A stretch of 34,234 nt of DNA from Methylococcales bacterium. Lineage in GTDB: Bacteria; Pseudomonadota; Gammaproteobacteria; Methylococcales; Methylomonadaceae. Below the pieces are notes generated by a model that did not search any database, was not told the DNA's origin, and saw only the letters and a program-made list of their open reading frames with translations. The position numbers were made by a program, and so were the translations under genes. The stretch spans positions 1 through 34,234 of the forward strand of contig QVQD01000042.1 of NCBI GenBank assembly GCA_003584875.1. The letters run 5' to 3'. Shown here one piece after another: positions 1 through 8,162 of the stretch (positions are counted from its first letter, which is position 1; every line of letters starts with the position of its first letter).

Positions 1-36
1 TTGTGGATAAGGTGTATTTGTTGGATTTAAACTCAT
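1..36 (-). CDS. First 12 codons of a 74-residue phage protein spanning the window junction
   Basis: The minus strand has an ATG at 36-34 that overlaps the stop of the gp10-like gene (TGA at 35-33) as ATGA. The frame reads MSLNPTNTPYPQ and leaves the window open at base 1. If base 1 is joined to base 34234 it continues without a break into the open frame that ends at 34046, giving one 74-residue protein. The motif TPYPQVEFMD and the C-terminal ending GFINITVNGKPFKVPYYN resemble small uncharacterised proteins of short-tailed phages (recollection, not a search). Its place directly after the neck gene suggests a virion or assembly role, which is inference. Confidence 0.75.
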   Translation of the reverse strand, partial: MSLNPTNTPYPQ

Positions 37-2264
37 GACTCACCTACAGTTGCTTTTAAGTTAGCAGATACAATCACAGCTTTAACAGGATCAGTAACAA
101 CAACTTCAAACACTCGATCACGAGCCTGACCTAATCTTCTCCAAATAGCACGATTCTTATACTTTCCTTCTTTACCAATACTTACCCAATGTTCGTTTGA
201 CCACGTTGAACCACCGTCATTTGACCAACGCAACATAGCTTGTGGGTTTGCACCTACATTAGGTATAACTTGACCAATTAAAACAGTTTCATCGGCAGCC
301 ACAAAAAATGTTTGATTAGGAGCTAATAAAAATGGGGAAGAAAACACCCTATTAGCTTGAGTAGGATAACTAGGTTGTGCATTTTGCAATCCAACACCAG
401 GCTGAAAATAGATTTGTAATTCATCAAAGTACATTCGTTGATAATCAGCTACTAAATGGACTGCCCTACGCAATCTGCGTATTTCTTGACCATTATCTGT
501 GTAATTGTTTTGATCTAATTGATAAATAATGCCATTTTCCCAATCGCCAACTAAATTCATATTTTGAAAGTTAGCTTGGCAATTACCTCTGTGACGATGG
601 TACACATTTTGATTATCAATCCATAACCATTTATGCCACATTCCTGTAGCTACGTCATATACCCAAGTCAAATCTAAACTAGGGAAATTTAATACATAAC
701 ATTCGTGACCTTCTAATTGATAAGTCCACGCAATAGCATCTTGAACATATTGATCAACTAACGTATTTTCTACGGCATGAGTTGATATTCTTTGTGGAAA
801 GTAACCATTCATCATGACAACTTGAGATTGCCCACGAATATTACGGCTTAAATAAGCAAATGAATTACCTATTCTAGCAACAGAAAACTTAGCGACAATA
901 CCATGCTGACTTGATGAACCTGGTATTCTTTGAAACGGAAATGGGAATGTACCTACATCTGACCATACTTCACTTGTAGTCTCACCCAATAAATAAACTT
1001 GTCCATGATCGGCAATAATAGAAACTAAATTATCAGGTCCTGTAAACTTACTAGCAAATGATAACGCAGGGGTTATTGGGCTTAAAATATTAGACGCAGC
1101 CCATTGTTGCGTATTAGGTCGATTATAAATAAAGTAGTTATCAACAATATCAACTAAATCTGCACCAGTAAACGCACCATCATTTGTCGGTAAAATACTA
1201 AAATTAAGACCGTACATTGTTATTGAAGTAATTGTTTGACTTGTACTGATAACATACGTTCCTGTGCCACCAATACCTGTGCCAAAAGTTAATGTCAGCG
1301 TTAATCCTGTGCCAGAACCTGATGTTGATGTAGTTACGTTATTAGTAGGATTACTTGTATAGTTTCCTGCATTTGTAACCGTTAATCCTGTTACAACACC
1401 AGCAGACACGCTTGAAACGGTATAAGTTGCAGGAGTAGTACCATAAACACCACCTTGAACAGTAATAGTGTCATTAACAGCATATCCTGTACCACCTGTG
1501 GCTATTGCTGTACTTAAAACTGTGCCTCCACCATACGATGTTATAACTGTGTTAGCAGCTATGCCTGTACCTTGCACCGTTTGTCCAGGATATAAAGTGC
1601 CAGAACTTACAGCAGTTACTGTCAAAGTTGTGCCACTAATTGAACCTGTTATTACTGCACCTACTGTTGCACTATTAAATACTTCAGATGGTTCTGTTTG
1701 CGAAATATTAATGGTATAAGTACCAACCCCACCTGTTCCTGTGCCAAGTGCTGTAATAATTGTTTCGCCAGTAACACCTAAACCAAATAATGATTGACCT
1801 GCTGCAATTGTTCCTGATTTCATTAAAGTTACAGTTAATGTTGTACCTGTAACTGAACCTATGAATTGTGCAGAAGCTGGGTTAGATATTCGCCATGTAT
1901 AACGATACTGGCCATCAGTTATATAAACATTTAATCCGTTATCTGTTATACCAACATTTCCAGATGATGTATTTAATTGACCAACAATTGTAGGTGTTAA
2001 ATTAGCAGTTAAAACATAAACATACTGCCCACAAACAGCAACTAAATATTGCCCACCTGATACGGTACGCATACCTCGTACTTGTGCTTGATTAAATAAT
2101 GTGACTTTACCTGTTAAACCTGGTGTTGGATATAAAGCAACTACTCCACGTTCACCTTGTGGTTTAGTAGGATCAATTTCAGGTCGAAAATTGATGCACT
2201 CCTCGCCATTTACATAAATGGATGGAGCAACATAACTTGGCCCAACAAATCCAAAATCTGGCAT
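33..2264 (-). CDS. P22 gp10-like packaged-DNA stabilisation (neck/tail hub) protein with inserted beta modules
   Basis: The 743-residue product begins with the family-like pattern GFVGPSY...INFRPE and then ALYPTPGL, seen in gp10-type head-closure proteins that seal the portal after packaging. P22 gp10 is about 470 residues. Much of the excess here is an insertion at residues about 130-355 made of two related beta-rich modules, the second interrupted by a different module. Beyond it the family-like core resumes (VDIVDNYFIYNRPNTQQW, then many Trp/Tyr-rich beta strands to the C-terminus). The ATG is preceded by AAGGA and follows the gp4-like gene by 8 bases, matching the P22 order gp4-gp10. The stop overlaps the start of the next gene as ATGA. 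The assignment rests on pattern and gene order, without a search. Confidence 0.8.
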   Translation of the reverse strand: MPDFGFVGPSYVAPSIYVNGEECINFRPEIDPTKPQGERGVVALYPTPGLTGKVTLFNQAQVRGMRTVSGGQYLVAVCGQYVYVLTANLTPTIVGQLNTSSGNVGITDNGLNVYITDGQYRYTWRISNPASAQFIGSVTGTTLTVTLMKSGTIAAGQSLFGLGVTGETIITALGTGTGGVGTYTINISQTEPSEVFNSATVGAVITGSISGTTLTVTAVSSGTLYPGQTVQGTGIAANTVITSYGGGTVLSTAIATGGTGYAVNDTITVQGGVYGTTPATYTVSSVSAGVVTGLTVTNAGNYTSNPTNNVTTSTSGSGTGLTLTLTFGTGIGGTGTYVISTSQTITSITMYGLNFSILPTNDGAFTGADLVDIVDNYFIYNRPNTQQWAASNILSPITPALSFASKFTGPDNLVSIIADHGQVYLLGETTSEVWSDVGTFPFPFQRIPGSSSQHGIVAKFSVARIGNSFAYLSRNIRGQSQVVMMNGYFPQRISTHAVENTLVDQYVQDAIAWTYQLEGHECYVLNFPSLDLTWVYDVATGMWHKWLWIDNQNVYHRHRGNCQANFQNMNLVGDWENGIIYQLDQNNYTDNGQEIRRLRRAVHLVADYQRMYFDELQIYFQPGVGLQNAQPSYPTQANRVFSSPFLLAPNQTFFVAADETVLIGQVIPNVGANPQAMLRWSNDGGSTWSNEHWVSIGKEGKYKNRAIWRRLGQARDRVFEVVVTDPVKAVIVSANLKATVGES
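1209..1646 (-). repeat. Inserted beta module, copy 2, itself interrupted by another module
   Basis: Encodes about residues 207-352. The first half reads GSISGTTLTVTAVSSGTL...GQTVQGTGI..NTVITSYG and the closing part reads GTGIGGTGTYVISTSQTITS, matching the two halves of copy 1. Between them lie about 80 extra residues (DNA about 1278-1526) of another glycine/threonine-rich type (ATGGTGYAVNDTITVQGG ... VTNAGNYTSNP ... GSGTGLTLTLTF). Confidence 0.7.
1278..1526 (-). repeat. Second-type beta module nested inside copy 2
   Basis: About 83 residues with GGTGYAVNDTITV and VTGLTVTNAGNYTSNP motifs interrupt the copy 2 module exactly between its TVITSYG and GTGIGGTGTY segments. Modules of this look are common in phage virion proteins to my recollection; no formal family name is claimed. 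The boundaries are approximate. Confidence 0.6.
1671..1859 (-). repeat. Inserted beta module, copy 1, within the gp10-like gene
   Basis: Encodes about residues 136-198 with the pattern GSVTGTTLTVT...SGTIAAGQSL..LGV...TIITALGTGTG..GTYTINISQT. The same pattern recurs in copy 2 of this gene and in the neighbouring gp4-like gene. The copies are clearly alike as protein but visibly diverged in DNA, so this is not a very recent duplication. Confidence 0.75.
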
Positions 2265-2272
2265 TTCCGTCC

Positions 2273-3244
2273 TTATCTAAAGAAACCACCTGATAAAATC
2301 CAACCAGCATCTTTTTGCCTACTTGCTAACATAGCATCTTGGAATCTAGCTGATTGAATAGGCTTCATATTAGTGCGTTTAATGGTTGATTTACCTTGTG
2401 CTGCAAATGCTTGAATCATAGCTATTTGTGTTTGAGAAGCCTTACCATACATCGGCATTAATCGTTCTGCTAAACACCATCTAAGAGCCATTAAAAAACC
2501 TTGTGGCAATATAATAGGATCATTAATTGAGTTATATCGTGAAAATATAGTATCTGCAAAAATGTGCATTTCGCCTTGCGATGGATTAGGCCATACAAAG
2601 ATATTACCTAAAGTTTCTGATGGTTGATAATAAAGAGCTTTAGGCCAAGGTCCTGCCAATGTCTTTAAACCTATCATTTCATAATCTTCTACATTTAAAA
2701 TTGCAACAGGGTAATCCAAACCCCCATTAACAATAGGCTGACCATTGCTGTTTGTATTAATACGAACAAAAGCACTATTAATAGAAAGTGGTCGCTGATA
2801 ATACGAATTAATTGTTGTGGATGCAACATTTTGACTAATGTTAAGGGTATATGTGCCAACTTCATTAATATTACCACCTGCTCCTGATTGAAAAGCTACA
2901 ATTGTAGTACCAGCAGAAATACCTGTTCCGCTAAGTGTCTGACCTAGTGCTATAGCCCCACTTGATATGCTTGTAACGGTAAGTGTTGTACCAACAATAG
3001 AACCAGCAAAAATTGCACCAATTTGTCCATTTGGGCCAATTGTATATTGTGTTTGACCTGAAGTAATAGGAAATATAATTTCTGTCTTATAAGTGACCAT
3101 CATGGACTCATTTGACCATTGATCTAATAAGTCATTTAACATATCAAATGCGTCTTGAGCGGCTTCTGGTGTAGGAGTTTCACCAGCCTCTAATGCACCA
3201 ATGTCTTTTAATGCACGAGATACAATATCAAATGGTTGTGTCAT
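2273..3244 (-). CDS. P22 gp4-like head-completion / tail accessory protein with inserted beta module
   Basis: A 323-residue protein whose N-terminus (IVSRALKDIGALEAGETPTPEAAQDAFDMLNDLLDQW) is the helical start typical of gp4-like neck adaptors that bind under the portal; the match covers residues 7-43. After YTIGPNGQ (about residue 74) an extra 75-residue beta module of the same type as in the downstream gp10-like protein is inserted, after which the core resumes with RPLSINSAFVR. The later part (YYQPSETLGNIFVWPNP, LRWCLAERLMPMYG) fits the longer members of this family found next to gp10-like genes. P22 gp4 itself is shorter (about 166 residues). The start is the ATG 3 bases after the preceding gene's stop. 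Function is by family pattern and gene order. Confidence 0.75.
   Translation of the reverse strand: MTQPFDIVSRALKDIGALEAGETPTPEAAQDAFDMLNDLLDQWSNESMMVTYKTEIIFPITSGQTQYTIGPNGQIGAIFAGSIVGTTLTVTSISSGAIALGQTLSGTGISAGTTIVAFQSGAGGNINEVGTYTLNISQNVASTTINSYYQRPLSINSAFVRINTNSNGQPIVNGGLDYPVAILNVEDYEMIGLKTLAGPWPKALYYQPSETLGNIFVWPNPSQGEMHIFADTIFSRYNSINDPIILPQGFLMALRWCLAERLMPMYGKASQTQIAMIQAFAAQGKSTIKRTNMKPIQSARFQDAMLASRQKDAGWILSGGFFR
2795..3019 (-). repeat. Inserted beta module in the gp4-like gene
   Basis: Encodes about residues 76-150: GSIVGTTLTVTSISSG, GQTLSGTGISAGTTIV and GTYTLNISQNVASTTI. These three segments line up with copies 1 and 2 in the adjacent gp10-like gene, although the two host proteins are unrelated families. 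Confidence 0.75.
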
Positions 3245-3247
3245 AAC

Positions 3248-3547
3248 TTATGCCCAAGGTACACCTGATTCTTGCACAGGATTCTTTAATGCGTCTATCT
3301 GAGATTGTAGGCTGGCTTCTGTTGTATCTTTGCCAATTGAAGTCTGAACCCATCCTACGCAGATTGCTTCTGTTAAGTCAGCGTAAGGAATGTAAGTTTC
3401 ACCTGCTACTTGTGTATAAGATGTTGTGCCGTATGTAGATGCTATGTAATTACCATCTGTAGCCGTTACTGTATAGTGACAGGTTACAACAAAGCTGTCG
3501 CTTGTTAGTCTGTCCATTTGTACTACTTGCCAATTAAAAGTTGTCAT
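3248..3547 (-). CDS. Small fibre-associated protein, paralogue of the 103-residue protein at 5228-5539
   Basis: 99 residues with FNWQVVQMDR near the start, a central beta region (FVVTCHYTVTATDGNYIAS), then YADLTEAICVGWVQ and a C-terminus ending VPWA. The plan matches the 103-residue protein upstream (FDWKITQV, IVHAHYVCK, DIADWI, NLPW), so the two look like paralogues. Both directly follow a tail-fibre gene, which suggests a fibre-linked role such as assembly helper or adaptor; this is inference. The ATG is immediately adjacent to the stop of the S74 fibre gene (TAAATG), implying coupled translation. To my recollection, small proteins of this type are common near phage tail genes and have no established function. 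Confidence 0.7.
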   Translation of the reverse strand: MTTFNWQVVQMDRLTSDSFVVTCHYTVTATDGNYIASTYGTTSYTQVAGETYIPYADLTEAICVGWVQTSIGKDTTEASLQSQIDALKNPVQESGVPWA

Positions 3548-5224
3548 TTAAATACCTACCTTTGCTTTGAGTTGTTCAATAATTACCTGTTGTTCTTGCA
3601 CTAATGCTACAAGGTTTGCCATTACTTCAGATGATGATGGTTGAATAGACTGATATTTAGGCTTGCCTTCTGCATCAACTTCATCTTTTGTGCCATTGCC
3701 TGAATACTTAGCAACTTCCATAAATTCGTGAGCAATAAAACCAACACCTTTTCCTGAACCATCCCACCAATCCCAAGTCTTAGGTTGTAAAGCCATAATA
3801 AATTCTGAAGCACCTGTTAATGCTGTAGGATTGTTTTTAAGACGATAATCAGAAGTAAGGTTATAAAGAACACCAGTTGAACCATTTTGTGTAATAGAAC
3901 CTATAGCAGTACCAGCACCATAACCAAATGAAGCATAGCTAGAACCACTAGCAGTTCCTGATGTGTGGGATATTCTAAAGTTTCCATCTGTTTGTAAAGC
4001 ATATGATAATGAATTTTGTAAACCTGAACTTGTTTGCCCCACCAACAAATTACCGCTGGTGTCAAGCGTCATTTTGTTAGCATATGTTCCAGATGAAGGA
4101 AGATTTGCATAGGCATATGAACCTGTTGTATCAAAGTTCAATGCACCATTTCCATCGACATACATTCTGTATGAGCGTTTGTTTGAAGCATCATATGCAC
4201 CAGACAAATACAAAGCAGTTGAAAGCTGTGCAGGGATATTATTGCTGGCAGTTCCACCAACAAGGATTGACTTACCAGAACCCCACACGTCAAGCAAAGC
4301 AGCAGGACTTGTAGTACCCACACCCAAATTACCACTAGAGTCAATACGCATACGCTCTAAAGCATTATCTTGAAAGATAAAAGAACTTCCGTTGTAATAG
4401 TTGTACCAATATGTACTTCCATTATTTGTAGAATATTGCGTTACAGCAGTATTTGAACCTGAAGTTGAAACAATAGCAATTCTTGAATCGCCTGACTTTT
4501 GAACCTGCAAAGAAAAACTAGGACTACTTGTACCTATACCTACATTACCACTAGAGTCAATACGCATAGCTTCTGTATTATTAGTATAAAAAGGTATGCT
4601 TCCATTTTGTGCATTTACTAAATAAAAGTCTGTTCCGTTGTGTTGAATATAGCCAAACTGTACTGTTGATGCAGCGTTTCGCCATTGAATATAAGCAGCA
4701 GAACCATTTAATCTTATTGCTTCTGAATTTTGTGTAATAGTTAATTTAGAACCATCATAGGTAAAATTAGCAATACTTCCAAAAGCACTTGTACCATTAC
4801 CATAAGGAATATAGCCAGAAGTTAGATTCGATAAGCCTGTGCCACCGTTACCAACTGGTAGTGTGCCTGTAACTTGGGTTGCTAAATTAATCGTGCCACT
4901 TAACGAACTTGTAGGAATTGTTGTAGATGCTGTCATAGCACCTGTACCATTACCGTATACATAGCCTGTTAAAGTTGTAGCGCCTGTACCGCCATTACCA
5001 ACAGCAAGTGTGCCTGTTACATTGGCTAAATTCTGTGTTGCTGTGCTTGTACCACCAGTAATTGTTGGACTTGTTAAAGTTTTGTTTGTAAGCGTATCTG
5101 TAGTTGCTTTACCAACTAAAGTATCTGTTGCCAATGGTAATGTTAAAGAATAACTAGACGCAGTATTTTGACCAACTAATGCAGTCTGGCCACCTAGCGT
5201 TGCTTGAAAGACAATTTGACCCAT
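3548..5224 (-). CDS. Tail fibre with C-terminal S74 intramolecular chaperone domain
   Basis: 558 residues. The N-terminal third has fibre repeats (LVGKATTDTLTNKTLTSPTI, VGNGGTG twice). The middle has two MRIDSSGN-VGIGTSSP type repeats common in trimeric fibres. The C-terminal 101 residues match the S74 autocleaving chaperone: SDYRLKNN at 458-465 places Ser458 and Lys463 five residues apart, as in the endosialidase catalytic pair, followed by LQPKTWDWW and GFIAHE, and ending in a probable coiled coil (LVALVQEQQVIIEQLKAKV). The domain should trimerise the fibre and then cut itself off. It presumably binds the host surface. Start is the ATG at 5224 following the 103-residue gene by 3 bases. Confidence 0.88.
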   Translation of the reverse strand: MGQIVFQATLGGQTALVGQNTASSYSLTLPLATDTLVGKATTDTLTNKTLTSPTITGGTSTATQNLANVTGTLAVGNGGTGATTLTGYVYGNGTGAMTASTTIPTSSLSGTINLATQVTGTLPVGNGGTGLSNLTSGYIPYGNGTSAFGSIANFTYDGSKLTITQNSEAIRLNGSAAYIQWRNAASTVQFGYIQHNGTDFYLVNAQNGSIPFYTNNTEAMRIDSSGNVGIGTSSPSFSLQVQKSGDSRIAIVSTSGSNTAVTQYSTNNGSTYWYNYYNGSSFIFQDNALERMRIDSSGNLGVGTTSPAALLDVWGSGKSILVGGTASNNIPAQLSTALYLSGAYDASNKRSYRMYVDGNGALNFDTTGSYAYANLPSSGTYANKMTLDTSGNLLVGQTSSGLQNSLSYALQTDGNFRISHTSGTASGSSYASFGYGAGTAIGSITQNGSTGVLYNLTSDYRLKNNPTALTGASEFIMALQPKTWDWWDGSGKGVGFIAHEFMEVAKYSGNGTKDEVDAEGKPKYQSIQPSSSEVMANLVALVQEQQVIIEQLKAKVGI

Positions 5225-5227
5225 GAT

Positions 5228-5539
5228 TTAATCCTTAAGTTTGAATGTTTTTGGCAGCCAAGGTAAATTCACAGTTTGATCATTTTGTAAAGACTGCATC
5301 TGTTCCTCTAACCTTAATTTTATTGTACTTACACCATTTTGCATAGATTCTTTTTCTATCCAATCTGCAATATCTTGCTGTTTAACCTCGTCAAATGGCT
5401 TTTTAATAATTTTGTCAGAAAAATACCAATTTCCCTCAGTTTCTACGGTAAAAGGTTCTTGAATTAACTTACAAACGTAATGAGCATGAACAATAGCCCC
5501 ATCTTCTACGTTGACTTGAGTTATTTTCCAATCAAACAT
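5228..5539 (-). CDS. Small fibre-associated protein, paralogue of the 99-residue protein at 3248-3547
   Basis: 103 residues beginning MFDWKITQVNVEDGAIVHAH, with a beta-rich first half and a helical second half (DIADWIEKESMQNG, IKLRLEEQMQSLQ) and a conserved-looking NLPW near the end. It shares its layout with the 99-residue protein encoded after the next fibre gene. The start codon overlaps the stop of the 620-residue fibre gene by one base (TAATG), so it is probably made together with that fibre. No enzymatic motif is visible. Function is unknown; a fibre assembly or attachment role is inferred from its position between two fibre genes. Confidence 0.7.
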   Translation of the reverse strand: MFDWKITQVNVEDGAIVHAHYVCKLIQEPFTVETEGNWYFSDKIIKKPFDEVKQQDIADWIEKESMQNGVSTIKLRLEEQMQSLQNDQTVNLPWLPKTFKLKD

Positions 5540-7401
5540 TATGGTGCAATATATAAAGTTGAAAACGTGCCAGCAGCTGGAGTTGTTCCACCAATTACCG
5601 TATTATTAATTGTGCCACTTGTTAAAGTTGCCCCACCAGAAAAAACTGTAGCACTCAATGTGCCTGTTGATGAAACATAACTTAATTTAGTTGAACTTGT
5701 ATATACGGTATTTAAACTTCCTGTGGTTATACGAGCAAGCGTTGGATATTCTACTGTTGCACTTGAGGTATCGTCTGTAACGGTTATAGTAGCAGAATTA
5801 TTCGACCAAATTGGTGCTGATGTACCTTGAGAAGTTAATACTTGTCCTGTTGTACCTGCTGCCGTTAAAGCCAACGCAGATGCAGTTGAATATGGGACTG
5901 CTCCAGCCACAGCCGTTAAACTTGCATTAGTTCCACCATTGCTTAGCCCAAGTGTGCCACCTAGTGTGATAGCCCCTGTTGTTGCCGTACTAGGAGTAAA
6001 TCCTGTAGTTCCAGCACTAAACGATAAAACACCTGTATTAGCAATTGTTACGGCAGTCGATCCATTAAAACTTGTACCAGATAACCCTGTGCCAATTGTT
6101 AACACATTTGTTGTGTTTGCCGTAATTGTGCCACTACTACCTAGTGATATAGATGTGCTATTGACCGTAATACTTGAATTAGCCAAATTAGCATTAGTAA
6201 TGCCTGCTGTGCCACTTAAATTACTATTAGTTAAACCTGTAATAGTGTTTGAACCAGCAGCAATTGTTTTGTTTGTTAATGTGTCAGAAGTTGCACGACC
6301 AACTAAAGTATCTGATGTTGTCGGTAAAGTTAACGTGCCTGTATTTGTAATGGTAGAAATTACAGGTGCAGTAAGCGTTTTATTAGTTAAAGTCTGACTG
6401 CCTGACAAAGTTACCACAGTAGAATCTATAGCAATTGTAGTTGCAACTGATCCGTTATATGATGTTCCTGTTAAACCTGTTCCAATTGTCAACGCATTAG
6501 TTGTATTGGCCGTTATTGTTGCACTACCACCTAGTGCTATAGTTGAGCCATTTACCGTAATAGAACTATTGGTAAGCCCAGAATTTGGGATTGTGGCATT
6601 AATCTGACTTGGTGCAATTGAAATAGTAGAATTGCTTGCTGAAGTTATCTGACCTTGAGCATTGACAGCAATAACTGGCACAATAGATGCAGAACCATAA
6701 GTTGCAGCCGATACACCTGTGTTAGTTATGCTAAATGTATTACTAGCAAGAGTTAATCCTGTGCCTGCATAATAAGTATTTGCCCCTGAGAATTGCACCC
6801 AAGGCATAGCAGTAACATTAATTGTGCCTGTTTGTGTAGCAGTACACACCCAACCTGTGTTTGATTGCCCACCATTTAATAAAACTGTGTAAGCACCTGA
6901 CACTTCCGACCATACATCCATATCAACTGCACGAGTCCATGCACTTGCAGAAGCAATATAAATACCGTTAAACTGACTAGATGATTGATTTTTAACTAAT
7001 ACACGATTACCAGCAAGAGTTGTATAACCATCAATGGTTTGTAATCCTGATAATGTAATATTTGCCGTTGTACCTACGGCACACGCAGCTTTAGGGCCTA
7101 ATCCTTGTGCAATTGCATCAACATAAAACTTATTGGCTATATCTGTTGCACTCGATGGAGTTGTACTAATAGTTCCTGTTGTAGTGGATATATTAGTAAA
7201 AACCCCAGTAGATGGGCTAGAAGCACCAATAGTCGTGCTATCAATGGTACTACTTGTAATGGTTAACCCTGATTGAACAAGGTTTGCAGTAGCATAAAAA
7301 GGCTGACCTTGACCAATAAACGTGTTAAAACTGCCATCTAAGTTAAAATAGGCTTGAACTGGCAGTAGATTTTGATCTACCGTCTTGGCTGGATCAGCCA
7401 T
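5539..7401 (-). CDS. Large repetitive tail fibre / appendage protein
   Basis: 620 residues, low in charge and rich in Ser, Thr, Gly and Asn. The first about 250 residues include FYVDAIAQGLGPKAAC and VLVKNQSSSQFNGIYIASASAWTRAVD, a pattern I associate with phage fibre proteins. The rest is repeats: TANTTN.LTIGTGL.GTS.NGS occurs twice and SDTLTNKT(L/I) occurs twice. The latter also appears in the S74 fibre downstream, showing shared modules. No S74 domain, hydrolase motif or collar domain is visible here. The start has an AAGGAG site 8 bases upstream. It probably forms a fibre shaft; host-binding is inferred from composition and neighbours. Confidence 0.78.
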   Translation of the reverse strand: MADPAKTVDQNLLPVQAYFNLDGSFNTFIGQGQPFYATANLVQSGLTITSSTIDSTTIGASSPSTGVFTNISTTTGTISTTPSSATDIANKFYVDAIAQGLGPKAACAVGTTANITLSGLQTIDGYTTLAGNRVLVKNQSSSQFNGIYIASASAWTRAVDMDVWSEVSGAYTVLLNGGQSNTGWVCTATQTGTINVTAMPWVQFSGANTYYAGTGLTLASNTFSITNTGVSAATYGSASIVPVIAVNAQGQITSASNSTISIAPSQINATIPNSGLTNSSITVNGSTIALGGSATITANTTNALTIGTGLTGTSYNGSVATTIAIDSTVVTLSGSQTLTNKTLTAPVISTITNTGTLTLPTTSDTLVGRATSDTLTNKTIAAGSNTITGLTNSNLSGTAGITNANLANSSITVNSTSISLGSSGTITANTTNVLTIGTGLSGTSFNGSTAVTIANTGVLSFSAGTTGFTPSTATTGAITLGGTLGLSNGGTNASLTAVAGAVPYSTASALALTAAGTTGQVLTSQGTSAPIWSNNSATITVTDDTSSATVEYPTLARITTGSLNTVYTSSTKLSYVSSTGTLSATVFSGGATLTSGTINNTVIGGTTPAAGTFSTLYIAP

Positions 7402-7411
7402 AAACTACTCC

Positions 7412-7768
7412 TTAGTTTTGATCAACCATAGGCAATACATATAATGTAGTGCCTGCTGTACCTATTGCTGTAATTGCAAAACTTGGCGGAACGGCAATCA
7501 CAGTCGGCTGGCTCATACTAACACCTAACACAAAACTTTGACTTGAGTTACCACCTGTAGGTAATACGGCTGCGGCTGCTGTAGTTGTTGTACCAGCAAT
7601 AGCAGGTGCAATTGTAATTGCTACAGGATTAGCAGAAGTATTTAAAAATCCACAGAAATTTACCTGATCATTACCATTAGGAGTAATTGTTACAGATGTG
7701 GATGAAGTTCCAGTTACTGTAATAGCAGTAGTTGGGCCAACAAAACGATATGCAGATACGTTTGCCAT
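7412..7768 (-). CDS. Small beta-rich virion-surface candidate (118 residues)
   Basis: The product is low in charge and rich in Ala, Thr and Val (SAYRFVGPTTAITVTGTSST, AITIAPAIAGTTTTAAAAVL, FAITAIGTAGTTLYVLPMV), as expected for a small beta-sandwich virion protein. The gene has a Shine-Dalgarno site (AAGGAT) and lies between the candidate capsid accessory genes and the first fibre gene. I do not recognise a named family. Decoration or fibre-base protein are both possible. Confidence 0.65.
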   Translation of the reverse strand: MANVSAYRFVGPTTAITVTGTSSTSVTITPNGNDQVNFCGFLNTSANPVAITIAPAIAGTTTTAAAAVLPTGGNSSQSFVLGVSMSQPTVIAVPPSFAITAIGTAGTTLYVLPMVDQN

Positions 7769-7777
7769 GATTTATCC

Positions 7778-8107
7778 TTAACCAGCAGTTGTAGGTAAAG
7801 GTAAATTTTCGCAACGTGTTACACAAAATACATACAAACCTGCAGTTGGAGTTACAGAAGCTGCTGTGCTATTTATAAACGCAACAGTTAAAACACCATT
7901 AGTTAATACATCACATTCAGCACCTGTTACACCTGCTGTTTGAGCGCCTTGTAAACCCACATACTGAACAATGTCAGTTGTCTGTAAGCCAGCGATATTA
8001 AATGTTTGAGCAGCTGTAGTATATGAAGCAACAGTTACAGGTGTTAAAGATGGAGCAATGTAAATTTGAGAGAGAACATTTCCACGAGAAATAGTAGTAG
8101 ATGGCAT
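7778..8107 (-). CDS. Small beta-rich capsid-associated candidate (109 residues)
   Basis: Includes SQIYIAPSLTPVTVASYTTA, QTFNIAGLQTTDIVQYVGLQ and VAFINSTAASVTPTAGLYVF. This alternating hydrophobic and Thr/Ser-rich pattern is like small virion proteins often found just after coat genes. It starts right after a strong terminator, behind a leader carrying the palindrome TTTCTTTGCAAAGGAAA that includes its Shine-Dalgarno site. That arrangement suggests expression set apart from the coat protein. Function is not established; capsid accessory is an inference from location and composition. Confidence 0.65.
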   Translation of the reverse strand: MPSTTISRGNVLSQIYIAPSLTPVTVASYTTAAQTFNIAGLQTTDIVQYVGLQGAQTAGVTGAECDVLTNGVLTVAFINSTAASVTPTAGLYVFCVTRCENLPLPTTAG

Positions 8108-8111
8108 TTTT

Positions 8112-8129
8112 TTTCCTTTGCAAAGAAAA
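8112..8129 (-). promoter_or_regulatory. Palindromic ribosome-binding leader upstream of the 109-residue gene
   Basis: On the minus strand the leader reads TTTTCTTTGCAAAGGAAA, with CTTTGCAAAG self-complementary and the AAGGA ribosome site on its right arm. The same 18-base run recurs before the gene starting at 18174. Pairing of the arms could partly hide the ribosome site. Confidence 0.4.
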
Positions 8130-8162
8130 CCAAAAGTGGTTATTTAATTATACAACAAATGA

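Noticed and set aside
1209-1859. Treating the glycine/threonine-rich part of the gp10-like gene as a separate fused tail fibre
   Set aside because: The gp10-like core resumes after it and the same module appears in the gp4-like gene, so an inserted module explains it better than a gene fusion.
3622-4373. Several 60-80-residue frames within the S74 fibre gene on both strands
   Set aside because: They overlap a gene with clear domain evidence and lack ribosome sites or sensible composition.
5939-6397. A 152-residue plus-strand open frame opposite the large fibre gene
   Set aside because: It mirrors the Thr/Ala/Val repeat codons of the fibre on the other strand, is almost all hydrophobic Val/Leu/Pro, and has no ribosome site. 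It is a shadow of the fibre repeats.
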